A DNA stretch of 64,000 nucleotides from DASSUW01 sp963759375 (lineage in GTDB: Bacteria; Actinomycetota; Thermoleophilia; Solirubrobacterales; Solirubrobacteraceae): NCBI GenBank assembly GCA_963759375.1, contig CAVWYY010000005.1, forward strand, positions 1 through 64,000, read 5' to 3'. A model generated the notes under the pieces. It made no database searches. It saw only the letters and a list, made by a program, of their open reading frames with translations, and had not been told where the DNA came from. The translations under genes and the position numbers were made by a program. Shown here one piece after another: positions 17,348 through 25,726 of this stretch (position 1 is its first letter; each line of letters begins with the position of its first letter).

Positions 17348-18058
17348 TCAGCGGCAGCAGTCGTCGTCGCAGCGCTCGGCGGAGAAGCCGTCCAGCGGGG
17401 ACGCCACGCAACAGCCGTCGCCCCGCCACGCGTCGACGCCCTCCTTGACGGCGACGGCCGCGATGAGCAGGCCGACGACGGGGTCGAGCCACCAGGCGCC
17501 GACGATCGCGTTGCCGGCGAGGCCGACGAGCAGCGCGCCGGCCAGGTAGGCGCACAGCACGTTCTGCCGGCCCTCGCCCTTGGTGGCGGCGGAGCCGATC
17601 TGCTCGGCGATCCGCTGCTTGGCCACGCCGAGCAGGGGCATCGTGATCAGGCTCCACACCGCCAGGCACATGCCGAGCGCGCTCACATCGGGATGCTCGC
17701 CGCCGGCCAGCGCCCGGATCGACTCGAAGCCCACGTACGGCGCGAGAATGAAGAACTGGATCGCCACGAGCTTCTGGGCGCGCTGCTCGGCGGCCTCCGA
17801 CATGACCCGCGAGCCGGTGAACCGCCAGATGATGATCACGCTCGCGAAGCCCTCGACCGCCGAGTCCAGGCCAAAGCCGACGAGCGCGATCGAACCCGCC
17901 ATCACGCCGGCGACGATCGCCACGATCCCCTCGACGCTCATCGCCCCCAGCGACAGCCAGGACAGCAGCCGCACGCGGCCGGCCAGCTCGCGGTAGCGCT
18001 CGGGCGAGACCGCGGCCTGCGGCGCCGGGGCGAGCGCGAGCTCGACCGGTGCGCTCAC
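17348..18058 (-). CDS. Cation diffusion facilitator-like metal efflux protein
   Basis: 236 residues, membrane protein with about five or six hydrophobic segments of the cation efflux (CDF-related) family, missing the usual cytoplasmic C-terminal domain. Features: ALVGFGLDSAVEGFASVII in the second membrane segment (DxxxE/D metal-site pattern) and VGAWWLDPVVGLLIAAVAV later. The C-terminus is Cys-rich (GDGCCVASPLDG, ERCDDDCCR), plausibly a metal-binding tail. GTG 18058 overlaps the stop of the upstream ArsR regulator by four bases, so the two are co-regulated. Likely exports a divalent soft or borderline metal (Cd, Zn, Co); inference from the regulator's cysteines. Confidence 0.85.
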   Translation of the reverse strand: MSAPVELALAPAPQAAVSPERYRELAGRVRLLSWLSLGAMSVEGIVAIVAGVMAGSIALVGFGLDSAVEGFASVIIIWRFTGSRVMSEAAEQRAQKLVAIQFFILAPYVGFESIRALAGGEHPDVSALGMCLAVWSLITMPLLGVAKQRIAEQIGSAATKGEGRQNVLCAYLAGALLVGLAGNAIVGAWWLDPVVGLLIAAVAVKEGVDAWRGDGCCVASPLDGFSAERCDDDCCR

Positions 18059-18417
18059 GACCGCGCGCCCTCCCGCGGCGCGACGGCGTCAAGCAGCGAC
18101 CGCCCGCGCTCGGTGAGCTCGTACAGCACCATCTTGCCGTCGCGCCGGGACACGGCGAGCCCGCCGCCGCGCAGCGCACGGACGTGATGGGACACGAGCT
18201 TCTCGTCGCGGCCCACGATCCACGCCAGATCGCAGACGCAGGCGACGCCGCACTCGGCCAGCGCGACCGCCACGGCCAGCCGTGTCGGATCCGACAACGC
18301 TCTCGCGCCGGCGGCCCATGCCTCGAGCGTGGGCACGTCAGGCAGCCGGCCGCGCGCCGCCTCAGCCTTCGGGAGGTCCAGACACAGCAGGTCGCAACGG
18401 TCGGGCTCGCTCGCCAT
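18055..18417 (-). CDS. ArsR/SmtB family metal sensor, CadC-like
   Basis: 120-residue winged-helix repressor. LSDPTRLAVAVALAECG is the family N-terminal helix and EKLVSHHVRALRGGGLAVSRRDGKMVLYELT is the recognition helix and wing. Metal-site cysteines match the CadC arrangement: C8 and C12 in the N-terminal arm (DRCDLLCLD) and C60/C62 in ACVCDLA. CadC-type sensors release DNA on binding Cd, Pb or Zn. ATG 18417 is needed to keep C8 and C12. An imperfect palindrome 17 bases upstream (18434-18453) is the likely operator. The start lies inside the apparent 3' end of the TauE-like gene (56-base overlap). Confidence 0.9.
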   Translation of the reverse strand: MASEPDRCDLLCLDLPKAEAARGRLPDVPTLEAWAAGARALSDPTRLAVAVALAECGVACVCDLAWIVGRDEKLVSHHVRALRGGGLAVSRRDGKMVLYELTERGRSLLDAVAPREGARS

Positions 18418-19273
18418 ACCCGCAGCCTATGTCATTCGTACGTTCGTACGGATATAGGGGCTTGCTCACCGCCGCCCGCGCGGGCCTCGAGCCGCGCGAC
18501 GCCTCGACCACGTAGCGCGCCGCGATCGCGCAGGCGATGAGCCCGAGCAGCCGGCGCAGCGACGCCTCGGGCACGCGCGACTGCAACCGCGCGCCGAGGT
18601 AGCTCCCCAGCGCGCCTCCGGCGCCGATCCACAGGCCGAGGATCCAGTCGGGCGCGACGGGGCCTGCGTGCGTGATCTCCAGCGCCTGGAAGGCTCCCAC
18701 GCCCACGACGGAGGTGAGGAACGTCGCGGCCAGCGTTGCCGGCGCGACCTCGTACGCGGTGAACCCCGCCGCGAGCAGGAGGGGCGCGAGCAGTGATCCG
18801 CCGCCGATGCCGTAGATGCCGCCCACGGTCCCGACGAGGAGCGCGAGCGCGCCGATCAGCCGCCGCCCGCCGGCGGACGGCCGCGGCCTCCGGCGCGGGA
18901 CGCGCTGCGCTCCAAGCAGCAGCCACAGCCCGAGCGGCAACAGGACCGCCGCCGCCACGAACATGAACGCGTCCGAGCCTGAGAGCCACTCGACGCGGAT
19001 GAACGCGCCCGCGACCACGCCCGGAAGCGTCCCGATGACGAGCAGTCGGGCGAGCGGCCCGAACAGGCGTCCCTCCTGCCAGAACCGGAGCAGCCCGCCG
19101 GGAGTCGCCAGCACGTTGAACAGCAGGTTGGTCGGCGTCACCGCAGGGCTCGGCACGTGCAGCAGACTCACCTGGACCGGCAGCAGCAACACTGCTCCGG
19201 ACACCCCCGCGGGCGTGGTGATGAGCGCGAGCACGAACGCACACAGCGCGCCGACGGGCCACTCCCAGGGCAC
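18362..19273 (-). CDS. TauE/SafE family membrane permease
   Basis: About 270-300 residues with eight or nine hydrophobic segments: LCAFVLALITTPAGVSGAVL, NLLFNVLATPGGLLRF, GIYGIGGGSLLAPLLLAAGF and ATLAATFLTSVVGVGAF. The glycine-rich GIGGGS loop and two-repeat layout are typical of TauE/SafE (sulfite exporter/sulfur compound transport) proteins. Start GTG 19273. The domain ends at ARYVVEASRG near 18475; the remaining tail (SKPLYPYERTNDI and on) runs through the ArsR operator and start and is probably not native, pointing to a lost stop or frameshift near 18460. Substrate unknown. Confidence 0.85.
   Translation of the reverse strand: MPWEWPVGALCAFVLALITTPAGVSGAVLLLPVQVSLLHVPSPAVTPTNLLFNVLATPGGLLRFWQEGRLFGPLARLLVIGTLPGVVAGAFIRVEWLSGSDAFMFVAAAVLLPLGLWLLLGAQRVPRRRPRPSAGGRRLIGALALLVGTVGGIYGIGGGSLLAPLLLAAGFTAYEVAPATLAATFLTSVVGVGAFQALEITHAGPVAPDWILGLWIGAGGALGSYLGARLQSRVPEASLRRLLGLIACAIAARYVVEASRGSRPARAAVSKPLYPYERTNDIGCGYGERARPLRPAVSGPPEG
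18434..18453 (-). promoter_or_regulatory. Candidate ArsR-type operator
   Basis: Inverted repeat around a TT centre (18443/18444): TTCGTACGTTCGTACGGA with outer A/T pairs, eight of nine arm positions paired. This resembles the 12-2-12 operators of ArsR/SmtB sensors. It lies 17 bases upstream of the ArsR-type start. Confidence 0.55.
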
Positions 19274-19366
19274 CGTCCGGACAATAAAGACTAGGGGTTT
19301 CCACTATTTCGTAGATGTCGTGATGCACGTACGGTGAGCAAGCCCCCAACAAAGGAATCCCTCCCC

Positions 19367-20194
19367 GTGTCCTCCCCCACCCTGCTGAATCCTGAGCTCA
19401 AGGCCCGCCATCGCGCGATGTGGGCCGCGGGCGACTACCCCGCCATGGTCGAGACCTGGCTGCTCCCGCTCGGCCCGCGGCTCGTCGAGGCGTGCGGCAT
19501 CGGCCCCGGCCAGCGCGTGCTCGACGTCGCCGCCGGCACCGGCAACGCGTCGCTCCCCGCGGCCGCGACCGGCGCCGATGTGACGGCCAGCGACCTCACC
19601 CCCGAACTGCTGACCGCGGGCCGGGTCCGCGCCGCCGCGGTCGGGCTCGAGCTCGACTGGGTCGAGGCCGACGCCGAGAACCTGCCGTTCGAGGACGAGT
19701 CGTTCGACGTCGTCATCTCCGCGATCGGCGTGATGTTCGCGCCGCACCACCAGGCCGCCGCCGACGAGCTCGTCCGCGTCTGCAAGCCCGGCGGCACCAT
19801 CGGGCTGCTGAGCTGGACGCCCGAGGGCATGATCGGCGAGCTGTTCCGCACCCTGGGCCCGTTCAACCCGGCGCCCCCGGCGGGCGTGCAGCCGCCGCCG
19901 CTGTGGGGTGGCGAGCAGCACGTCGACGAGCTGTTCGGCGACCGCGTCGCGTTCACGACCAAGCGCCGCGAGGTGCTCGAGGTCAACGCGTTCGCTGAGC
20001 CGAGCGACTACGCGGACCACTTCCTCCGCTACTACGGCCCGGCCGTCGTCACGCAGGGCAACGCCCGCCGTGCCGGCCGCGAGGACGAGCTCGACGAGGC
20101 GCTCGCCGGGCTCGCCGGCGCGTGGAACCGCGGGACCCCCGGCCAGGCGCGGTACGAGAAGGAGTACCTCCTGTCCGTCGGGACGCGCGCCTAG
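19367..20194 (+). CDS. SAM-dependent methyltransferase (class I)
   Basis: About 275 residues. Rossmann-fold SAM-binding motif VLDVAAGTGNASLPAAATGA (motif I), acidic loop DLTPELL, NLPFEDESFDVVISAIGVMF and LVRVCKPGGTIGLLSW are the standard UbiE/Methyltransf_11 blocks. Start GTG 19367 is preceded by AAAGGA; an in-frame GTG at 19334 would add 11 residues but has no ribosome binding site. Divergent from the TauE-like gene. Substrate not predictable from sequence. Confidence 0.85.
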   Translation: MSSPTLLNPELKARHRAMWAAGDYPAMVETWLLPLGPRLVEACGIGPGQRVLDVAAGTGNASLPAAATGADVTASDLTPELLTAGRVRAAAVGLELDWVEADAENLPFEDESFDVVISAIGVMFAPHHQAAADELVRVCKPGGTIGLLSWTPEGMIGELFRTLGPFNPAPPAGVQPPPLWGGEQHVDELFGDRVAFTTKRREVLEVNAFAEPSDYADHFLRYYGPAVVTQGNARRAGREDELDEALAGLAGAWNRGTPGQARYEKEYLLSVGTRA

Positions 20195-20217
20195 CGCGTG
20201 GTGGTCGCGCAGCCGGG

Positions 20218-20427
20218 CTAGTCGTCGGTGGCGAGGATGACGTCGGACGCCTTGACGACCGCCGTGACCGACTTGCCCTCGGCGATCCCGAGCTGCTCGA
20301 CCGCCTCGAGCGTGATTGATGCGACCAGGCGCTGCCCGTTGACGTCGAGCTCGACGTTGGCGATGGCGGCGCCCTTGGTCACACTGGTCACGGTCGCCGG
20401 CAGTTGATTGCGTGCGCTGAGCTTCAT
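20218..20427 (-). CDS. Molbindin / TOBE-domain protein
   Basis: 69 residues, one Mop/TOBE domain: MKLSARNQLPATVTSVTKGA, ELDVNGQRLVASITLEAVEQ, LGIAEGKSVTAVVKASDVIL. Such small proteins oligomerise and bind molybdate or tungstate, or act as storage. No Mo transporter or cofactor gene is adjacent in the window. Confidence 0.9.
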   Translation of the reverse strand: MKLSARNQLPATVTSVTKGAAIANVELDVNGQRLVASITLEAVEQLGIAEGKSVTAVVKASDVILATDD

Positions 20428-20436
20428 GGCCGCAGG

Positions 20437-21153
20437 CTAGCTGGCGTCGTGGAAGATCACTCCGAGGGCGGTGCGGCGGCCGCGCGTGACGGTGCCGAGG
20501 CCGTGCCGCATGCCGACCCGGTGGTGCCCGTTCTTGCCGGCGTTGGGACGCTGCCGGGTCGGGAAGATCACGAACGCGCCCCGGGGCGGCTTGAGCACGT
20601 GCGCCCGGCTTTGCGCGCGCGGGCGCTGCTCGAGCAGCACGAACTCGCCGCCCTCGAAGTCGACACCCGGTTCGGACAGGACCGTGAGCACCTGGAACGG
20701 GAAGAAGACCTCGCCGTAGAGGTCCTGGTGCAGCGCGTTCCAGTCGCCCTCGCCGTAGCGCAGGATCAGCGGCGTCGGCCGCTCCTGGCCGGCGGCGTGG
20801 CAGCGCTCGAGAAGCTCGGCGTGCTCGAGCGGGAACGTCGGCTCCTCGCCGCGCAGCAGGTCCGCCCAGTCGTTGGCCACCGGGGCGAGGTGGCGGTAGA
20901 ACGACTCGCGGAGCGCGCCGATCGTGCCCGGCAGCGGGTGGTCGAAGTAGCGGTAGCGGCCGTCGCCGAAGCGGTGGCGGGCCATGTCGATGGTGCTGCG
21001 GAAGCGGCCGGCGTCGAACAGGTCGGCCAGCTCGGCGCACTCGGCGGCGGTCAGGAGCTCGGGGGTGATGGCGTGGCCCTGGCCGTCGAGCTGCGCGCGC
21101 AGGTCGTCCCAGTCCAGGGCGTCGACTCGGTCTCTGATGGAGGTCACGTCCAT
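20437..21153 (-). CDS. 2-oxoglutarate/Fe(II)-dependent oxygenase
   Basis: 238 residues. The iron-binding HxD is in GDWNALHQDLYGEVFFPFQV and the distal histidine and 2OG-binding Arg lie in HHRVGMRHGLGTVTRGRRT. EGGEFVLLEQRP and GAFVIFPTRQRP are double-stranded beta-helix strands of the prolyl-hydroxylase-like 2OG-FeII_Oxy group. The N-terminus (RDRVDALDWDDLRAQLDGQ) resembles proteins annotated as proline hydroxylases acting on macromolecules. Ten bases upstream of the molbindin start, same strand. Target unknown. Confidence 0.85.
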   Translation of the reverse strand: MDVTSIRDRVDALDWDDLRAQLDGQGHAITPELLTAAECAELADLFDAGRFRSTIDMARHRFGDGRYRYFDHPLPGTIGALRESFYRHLAPVANDWADLLRGEEPTFPLEHAELLERCHAAGQERPTPLILRYGEGDWNALHQDLYGEVFFPFQVLTVLSEPGVDFEGGEFVLLEQRPRAQSRAHVLKPPRGAFVIFPTRQRPNAGKNGHHRVGMRHGLGTVTRGRRTALGVIFHDAS

Positions 21154-21181
21154 GGAACGGACGGCGGCCCCGTGGCGTGAG

Positions 21182-22147
21182 CTACTCGCGCACGACCTCG
21201 GCGGCCGGCTTGTCCTCGCGCAGCCCCAGATAGCGCGGATGGCGCAGGCGGCCGTCGCGGGTCCACTCGGAGAAGCCGACCTCGCATACGAGCGCCGGCT
21301 CGACCCACGTCACGGCCTTCTCGCGCACCTCGTCGGCGAACGGCGAGTCGGCCCGGGCCAGCGGCTTCAGCAGCCCCGCCAGCCGGTGCAGCTCCTCGCG
21401 GTTGAAGCCGGTCCCCACCTTGCCCGCGTAGCGCAGCCGGCCGCCGTCGTGGTAGCCGAGCAGCAGCGCGCCCAGGTCGGTGCGACTGCCGCGCGGGGCG
21501 GTGAAACCGCCGATCACGAGCTCCTGCTCGGCCGCGCACTTGAACTTGAGCCAGTCGCGCGATCGGCCGCGCACGTACGGCGAGTCGGCGCGCTTGGCGA
21601 TCAGCCCCTCCCACCCCTTGCGGCACGCCTCGCGGTACATCTCCTCGCCGTCGCGGTTGCGGTGCGCGGTGAGGCGCAGCGGGCCGTGGAACGCGACCGC
21701 CTTGCGCAGCAGCGATTTGCGGGCGCGCAGCGGCAGTGCCGTCACGTCGTTCCCGGCCAGGTAGATGAGGTCGAAGACGTAGAAGAACACCGACGTCGGT
21801 CGCTCGCCCCGCTGTTGCAGCCGCGCGAAGCTCGTCTGCGCACCGTCGAACGCCACGACCTCACCGTCGAGCACCAGGTCGGTGGCCGTGTCCGCCTCCA
21901 GCGCCTCGACCACCTCCGGGAACCGCCCGTTGAGGCTGAGGTCGTTGCGCGAGAGCAGCCGCACCTGCTTATCGGCCTTGATCGCAACGCAGCGGATCCC
22001 GTCGAGCTTGCGCTCGTAGATCCACTCGGGATCCGAGAAGCGGTCGTCGGTCAGCACCGCCTTCATCGGCGTGAGCTTGTCGGGCCGCGGGCCGGGCGCG
22101 AGCAGCTCGCGCTCGGCGGCGCTGAGCGATGAGAACGGGTCGCTCAC
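21182..22147 (-). CDS. ATP-dependent DNA ligase, LigD-type ligase domain alone
   Basis: 321 residues. Nucleotidyltransferase motif I YERKLDGIRCVA holds the adenylated Lys; other motifs are LSRNDLSLNGRFPEV, LVLDGEVVAFDG, FYVFDLIYL, GWEGLIAKRADSPYVRGRSR and WLKFKC; the OB-fold region has VIGGFTAPRGSRTDLGALLL. This matches the ligase part of the NHEJ enzyme LigD or stand-alone LigC; polymerase, nuclease and Ku partners are absent from the window. Start GTG 22147 overlaps the stop of the upstream flippase-like gene by one base (TAGTG). Role: break repair with ATP, in addition to the NAD ligase. Confidence 0.92.
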   Translation of the reverse strand: MSDPFSSLSAAERELLAPGPRPDKLTPMKAVLTDDRFSDPEWIYERKLDGIRCVAIKADKQVRLLSRNDLSLNGRFPEVVEALEADTATDLVLDGEVVAFDGAQTSFARLQQRGERPTSVFFYVFDLIYLAGNDVTALPLRARKSLLRKAVAFHGPLRLTAHRNRDGEEMYREACRKGWEGLIAKRADSPYVRGRSRDWLKFKCAAEQELVIGGFTAPRGSRTDLGALLLGYHDGGRLRYAGKVGTGFNREELHRLAGLLKPLARADSPFADEVREKAVTWVEPALVCEVGFSEWTRDGRLRHPRYLGLREDKPAAEVVRE

Positions 22148-23142
22148 TATGGGCTGACCGGCACCGGGCGCCACGGCCGCACGAGCCACAGCCGATCCGT
22201 CGCCGCCCAGCTCGCGTACACGAGCGCGCCGGCGGTGCCGGTGGCGGTGAGCAGCACGCCCGCAGCCGCGGCGAGGGCAACGCCGTCGGAGCCGAGGATC
22301 ACGACCACCGCCGCAGCGCCGACGCTCGGCCCGATCGGCAGCTGGCTGAGGATCACCATCGCGATCAGGACCGCGACGGCATCGAGCACCGACGCGTCAA
22401 CACCGAGGGCGCTGAGCATCAGCCAGTTGCGGGCGATCTGGGCGAAGACCGCGACGAGCACGAGCGCGACGACCCGCCTCCCGCCGTCGATGCACCGCAG
22501 CACCGCGAGGCCGCTCCAGAACCCCTCGCGCCAGCGGCCCGCCGCCTGCCGCAGGCCGGCGACCAACGCGATCGCGACCGCGAGGAACACCAGCGGCAGC
22601 CACCAGGGGAGGCCGAGCGGCCCGACCAGCGTGAACGAGGTGAGCGCCACCAGCGCGGCCTCGATGGTGAGGATCGGCACCTCGGCGGCGATCAGCGCCG
22701 GCACGCGCGGGCAGTCGTCGCGCGCCGTCCTCCGCAACGTGGCGATCCGCGCCGCCGCACCGAGCTGGTTGTGGAGCTGGTTGCCGACGTAGCCGACGCT
22801 CGCCGCTCGGTACAGGCACCGGCGCCCGATGCGGCCGCCGGCGGCGGAGACCGTGACGTGCCAGGCCTCGGTGCGCGACACGAGCGCGACGAGCTGGAGC
22901 GCGGTGGCGGCGAGCAGGATCCACACCGAGGCGGATCCCAGGGCGGTCGCGAACTCGTCTCTCGAGTCCGCGAGCACGAACGTGAGGAAGCCGATCACCA
23001 CCAGCGCGCCGGCGAGCGTGGTCAGCACGTTCCGGCGGGTCACAGGCGACCGCCGGCTCACCGGCGGGCACGGCGTACTCGGCACACCCGACTCCTTGAT
23101 AGACGTCGGGAGATCAGGTGGCGTGGCTCGCCCGATTCCCAC
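22147..23142 (-). CDS. Lysylphosphatidylglycerol synthase TM-region / UPF0104-like membrane protein
   Basis: 331 residues with about eight hydrophobic segments (VLTTLAGALVVIGFLTFVLA, SVWILLAATALQLVALV, AVAVLIAMVILSQLPIGPSVG and others) and the conserved SRTEAWHVTVSAAGGRI and RAASVGYVGNQLHNQLGAAARI loops of the LPG_synthase_TM (AglD/UPF0104) family. These act as lipid flippases or as the membrane half of lipid-modifying enzymes. GTG 23142 is the longest start; the first ~35 residues are hydrophilic, so a shorter form is possible. Translationally coupled to the DNA ligase, with no obvious functional link. Confidence 0.8.
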   Translation of the reverse strand: MGIGRATPPDLPTSIKESGVPSTPCPPVSRRSPVTRRNVLTTLAGALVVIGFLTFVLADSRDEFATALGSASVWILLAATALQLVALVSRTEAWHVTVSAAGGRIGRRCLYRAASVGYVGNQLHNQLGAAARIATLRRTARDDCPRVPALIAAEVPILTIEAALVALTSFTLVGPLGLPWWLPLVFLAVAIALVAGLRQAAGRWREGFWSGLAVLRCIDGGRRVVALVLVAVFAQIARNWLMLSALGVDASVLDAVAVLIAMVILSQLPIGPSVGAAAVVVILGSDGVALAAAAGVLLTATGTAGALVYASWAATDRLWLVRPWRPVPVSP

Positions 23143-23244
23143 AGCGAGCGTACCACCGCGTCACTTCACAACTCCCTCACACCGCACGCCCCCGCGCCAA
23201 GCAGAGTTCGGCCCTCCGTTCAGACGCGAACAAGGAGGGGTCGC

Positions 23245-24624
23245 ATGTCGCGACTGCCGATCAAGCTCGGCGGGCTCGGCGCGGTCGTATTGCTGGGGCT
23301 GGGGGCCAACTTCGCCATCGGTGGCGAACGCTCGGCGAAGCACCATTCGTCGTCGAAGGCCAAGAACGTGATCCTGTTCATCGGGGACGGGATGGGCGTC
23401 TCCGAGGTCACGGTGGCCCGCTACTACGAGTACGGCGCGGCGGGCCGTATGAACATGGACAAGCTGCCCTACACGGGCTTCCAGAACACGTGGTCGGTCA
23501 AGCCGGCGGCCAACCCGCCGTACAAGCCCGACTATGACCCGGACTCGGCGTCCACCGGCACGATGTGGGCGACCGGCAAGAAGACGATCGACGAGCGGAT
23601 CTCGCAGGGTCCGAGCAGCGGCGAGACCGTCCCGGGCAAGAACCTGGAGACGATCCTCGAGGTCGCCCAGGACGACGGCAAGAAGACCGGCAACGTCTCG
23701 ACGGCCGAGATCACCGACGCCACGCCGGCGGTCCTGAACTCGCACATCTCGCTGCGTGGATGCCAGGGCCCGAACGACACCCGGACGACCTGCCCGACCG
23801 AGACGAAGGCCGCGGGCGGCCTGGGCTCGATCGCCGAGCAGACCGTCGACCACAAGGTCGACGTCGTGCTGGGCGGCGGCGCCGGCCGCTTCCTGCAGCC
23901 GCTCGAGGCCGGCGGGACCACCAACGTCATCGACTACGCCACGGCGAAGGGCTACCAGTACGTGACGGACGCGGCCGGCCTCGGCTCGGTCAAGCCCGGC
24001 AAGCGCGTGCTCGGCCTGTTCAACAACGGCAACATGACGACCGAGTGGAACGGCCCGATCGCCACGCTGGACGCCGGCACTCCGGCCCAGCGCTGCAAGA
24101 CCGACAACCGGCCGGCCAACGAGCCGAGCCTGTCGGCGATGACGACCAAGGCGATCAAGCTGCTCGAGGGCGACAAGGACGGCTTCTTCCTGCAGGTCGA
24201 GGGCGCCTCGATCGACAAGCAGGACCACGCCGCCAACGCGTGCGCCCAGATCGGCGAGACCGTCGCGTTCGACGACGCCATCGGCGTCGCGCTCGACTAC
24301 CAGCGCCGTCACCCCGACACGCTGATCGTAGTCACCGCCGACCACTCGCACACCAGCCAGATCACGGCCGAGGATGCCAGCGGCAACGGCAACCCGACGG
24401 GTTACTCGAACAACCTGATCACGGCTGACGGCTCGACGATGCGCGTCTCGTACAGCACCGCCGGCGGCCTCGCCCGTCCGGCGGCCCCGCCGAGCCAGCA
24501 GCACACCGGCGCCGCCGTGCCGATCTACGGCAGCGGCCCCGGCGCGAAGGCCGTCCTGGGGACGACGGATCACACCGATCTGTTCGACCTCCTGACGCCG
24601 CCGTCGCCACGCGGGCACCGGTAG
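23245..24624 (+). CDS. Alkaline phosphatase, PhoA family, exported
   Basis: 459 residues. N-terminal signal MSRLPIKLGGLGAVVLLGLG then NFAIGGERSA. Metal and catalytic motifs: NVILFIGDGMGVSE (Zn/Mg Asp), DPDSASTGTMWATGKKT (Ser nucleophile within DSAST), DGFFLQVEGASIDKQDHAAN, VVTADHSHTSQ and QQHTGAAVPIYGSGPGA (His zinc ligand). Periplasmic or cell-surface hydrolysis of phosphomonoesters to supply phosphate. AAGGAGG sits eight bases upstream of ATG 23245. A stable hairpin follows at 24636-24676. No convincing PHO box was seen in the 100 bases upstream. Confidence 0.95.
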   Translation: MSRLPIKLGGLGAVVLLGLGANFAIGGERSAKHHSSSKAKNVILFIGDGMGVSEVTVARYYEYGAAGRMNMDKLPYTGFQNTWSVKPAANPPYKPDYDPDSASTGTMWATGKKTIDERISQGPSSGETVPGKNLETILEVAQDDGKKTGNVSTAEITDATPAVLNSHISLRGCQGPNDTRTTCPTETKAAGGLGSIAEQTVDHKVDVVLGGGAGRFLQPLEAGGTTNVIDYATAKGYQYVTDAAGLGSVKPGKRVLGLFNNGNMTTEWNGPIATLDAGTPAQRCKTDNRPANEPSLSAMTTKAIKLLEGDKDGFFLQVEGASIDKQDHAANACAQIGETVAFDDAIGVALDYQRRHPDTLIVVTADHSHTSQITAEDASGNGNPTGYSNNLITADGSTMRVSYSTAGGLARPAAPPSQQHTGAAVPIYGSGPGAKAVLGTTDHTDLFDLLTPPSPRGHR

Positions 24625-24635
24625 CGATCCACGAC

Positions 24636-24676
24636 GGGGGCGCCGCGGTTACCTCTCGGGTAGTTGCGGCGCCCCC
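24636..24676 (+). terminator. Hairpin terminator after alkaline phosphatase
   Basis: Perfect 11-base arms GGGGGCGCCGC and GCGGCGCCCCC separated by 19 bases, beginning 12 bases after the stop codon. No T-tract. Confidence 0.7.
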
Positions 24677-24700
24677 GCCCGCTCGTATGGTGCGGGGGCG

Positions 24701-25498
24701 ATGACGGAGCACCTCTTCGACACGGACACCCGCGTCGAGCCGGCGGGAGAGCATGCGTACACGGCCGAGCTGACCGACCGCTGGAACGCGCTCGGCGGCG
24801 TCCCGAACGGCGGCTACCTGCTCGCGGTCGCGCTCCGCGCGCTCGCCGCCGACATGCCGCTGCCGGACCCGGTCGTGGCGTCGGCGACCTATCTGCGCCC
24901 GGGCGCTCCCGGGCCGGCGCGCATCGAGACCGAGGTCGTGCGCTCCGGCCGGCGCGTCGCCACCGGCGAGGCGCGGCTGATCCAGGGCGACCGCGAGATC
25001 GTGCGCCTGCTCGCCACGTTCGCCGACCTCTCGCAGGCGAACGGCCGCACCGACGTGCAGTCGCGGCCGCCCGAGCTGCCGCCGCCCGGCGAGGCGCGCG
25101 ACATGATGGCCGGCGCGCCGCCGCTGCCGGGCGTCAACATCACCGACCGCTTCGAGTACCGCCCGGCCGAGCTGCCCGGCTGGGCGCAGGGGAGCCCGAA
25201 CGGCACGGCCGACCTCGCGTTCTGGCTGCGCTTCCGCGACGGCCGCGAGCCCGACCCGATCGCGCTGGCGGCGATGGTCGACTGCGCCGCGCCGGCCGTG
25301 CTCGAGCTCGGCGCGCCGGGGTCGGCGACGATCGAGCTGACCGTGCACATCCGCGGCCGGCCGGCGCCGGGCTGGCTCGCCTGCCGGACCCTGACGCGGC
25401 ACGTCATCGGCGGCTTCCACGAGGAGGACTTCGAGATCTGGGACTCGACCGGCGCGCTCGTCGCGCAGTCCCGGCAGTTCGCGCTGCTTGCGGGATGA
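24701..25498 (+). CDS. Thioesterase family protein (double hotdog, TesB-like)
   Basis: 265 residues with two hotdog repeats: WNALGGVPNGGYLLAVALRA (hotdog helix with the NGGY motif), ASATYLRPGAPGPARIETEV, and in the second half DPIALAAMVDCAAPAVLELG, IELTVHIRGRPAPGWLACRT and EEDFEIWDSTGALVAQSRQF. This layout matches actinobacterial acyl-CoA thioesterase-like (4HBT_3) proteins that hydrolyse acyl-CoA. ATG 24701 follows a purine-rich GGGGGCG. Stand-alone plus-strand gene; a small membrane-protein pair follows. Confidence 0.88.
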   Translation: MTEHLFDTDTRVEPAGEHAYTAELTDRWNALGGVPNGGYLLAVALRALAADMPLPDPVVASATYLRPGAPGPARIETEVVRSGRRVATGEARLIQGDREIVRLLATFADLSQANGRTDVQSRPPELPPPGEARDMMAGAPPLPGVNITDRFEYRPAELPGWAQGSPNGTADLAFWLRFRDGREPDPIALAAMVDCAAPAVLELGAPGSATIELTVHIRGRPAPGWLACRTLTRHVIGGFHEEDFEIWDSTGALVAQSRQFALLAG

Positions 25499-25573
25499 AC
25501 GCCCGGACCGTCGGTGCGTGCGGGATGACCGGGGTTGACCAGATCAACCTCGCGGTCTTCCATCTGGTTGGAG

Positions 25574-25726
25574 GTGCACCCGCCAAGGCAGATCTACGCG
25601 AGCGCCGCGGACCGCCGCACCGGCAGGCGTTGGACCCGGCGCGCGCACCGTCCCTTCTGGGTCCCGGCCACGCTCGTGGCCGGAGCGACGATGGTCGCGC
25701 TCGAGGTGCTGCGCAGCTTCGGCTGA
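25574..25726 (+). CDS. Small hypothetical membrane protein
   Basis: 50 codons from GTG 25574: VHPPRQIYASAADRRTGRRW then PFWVPATLVAGATMVALEVL. One membrane helix at the C-terminus behind a basic N-terminus. The start is uncertain (ATG 25535 in the same frame is longer). The stop overlaps the next gene's ATG (TGATG), supporting expression. Confidence 0.5.
   Translation: MHPPRQIYASAADRRTGRRWTRRAHRPFWVPATLVAGATMVALEVLRSFG

Noticed and set aside
23143..23244. PHO box upstream of alkaline phosphatase (two GTTC repeats)
   Set aside because: The two GTTC units are 12 rather than 11 bases apart and the rest does not match the direct-repeat consensus.
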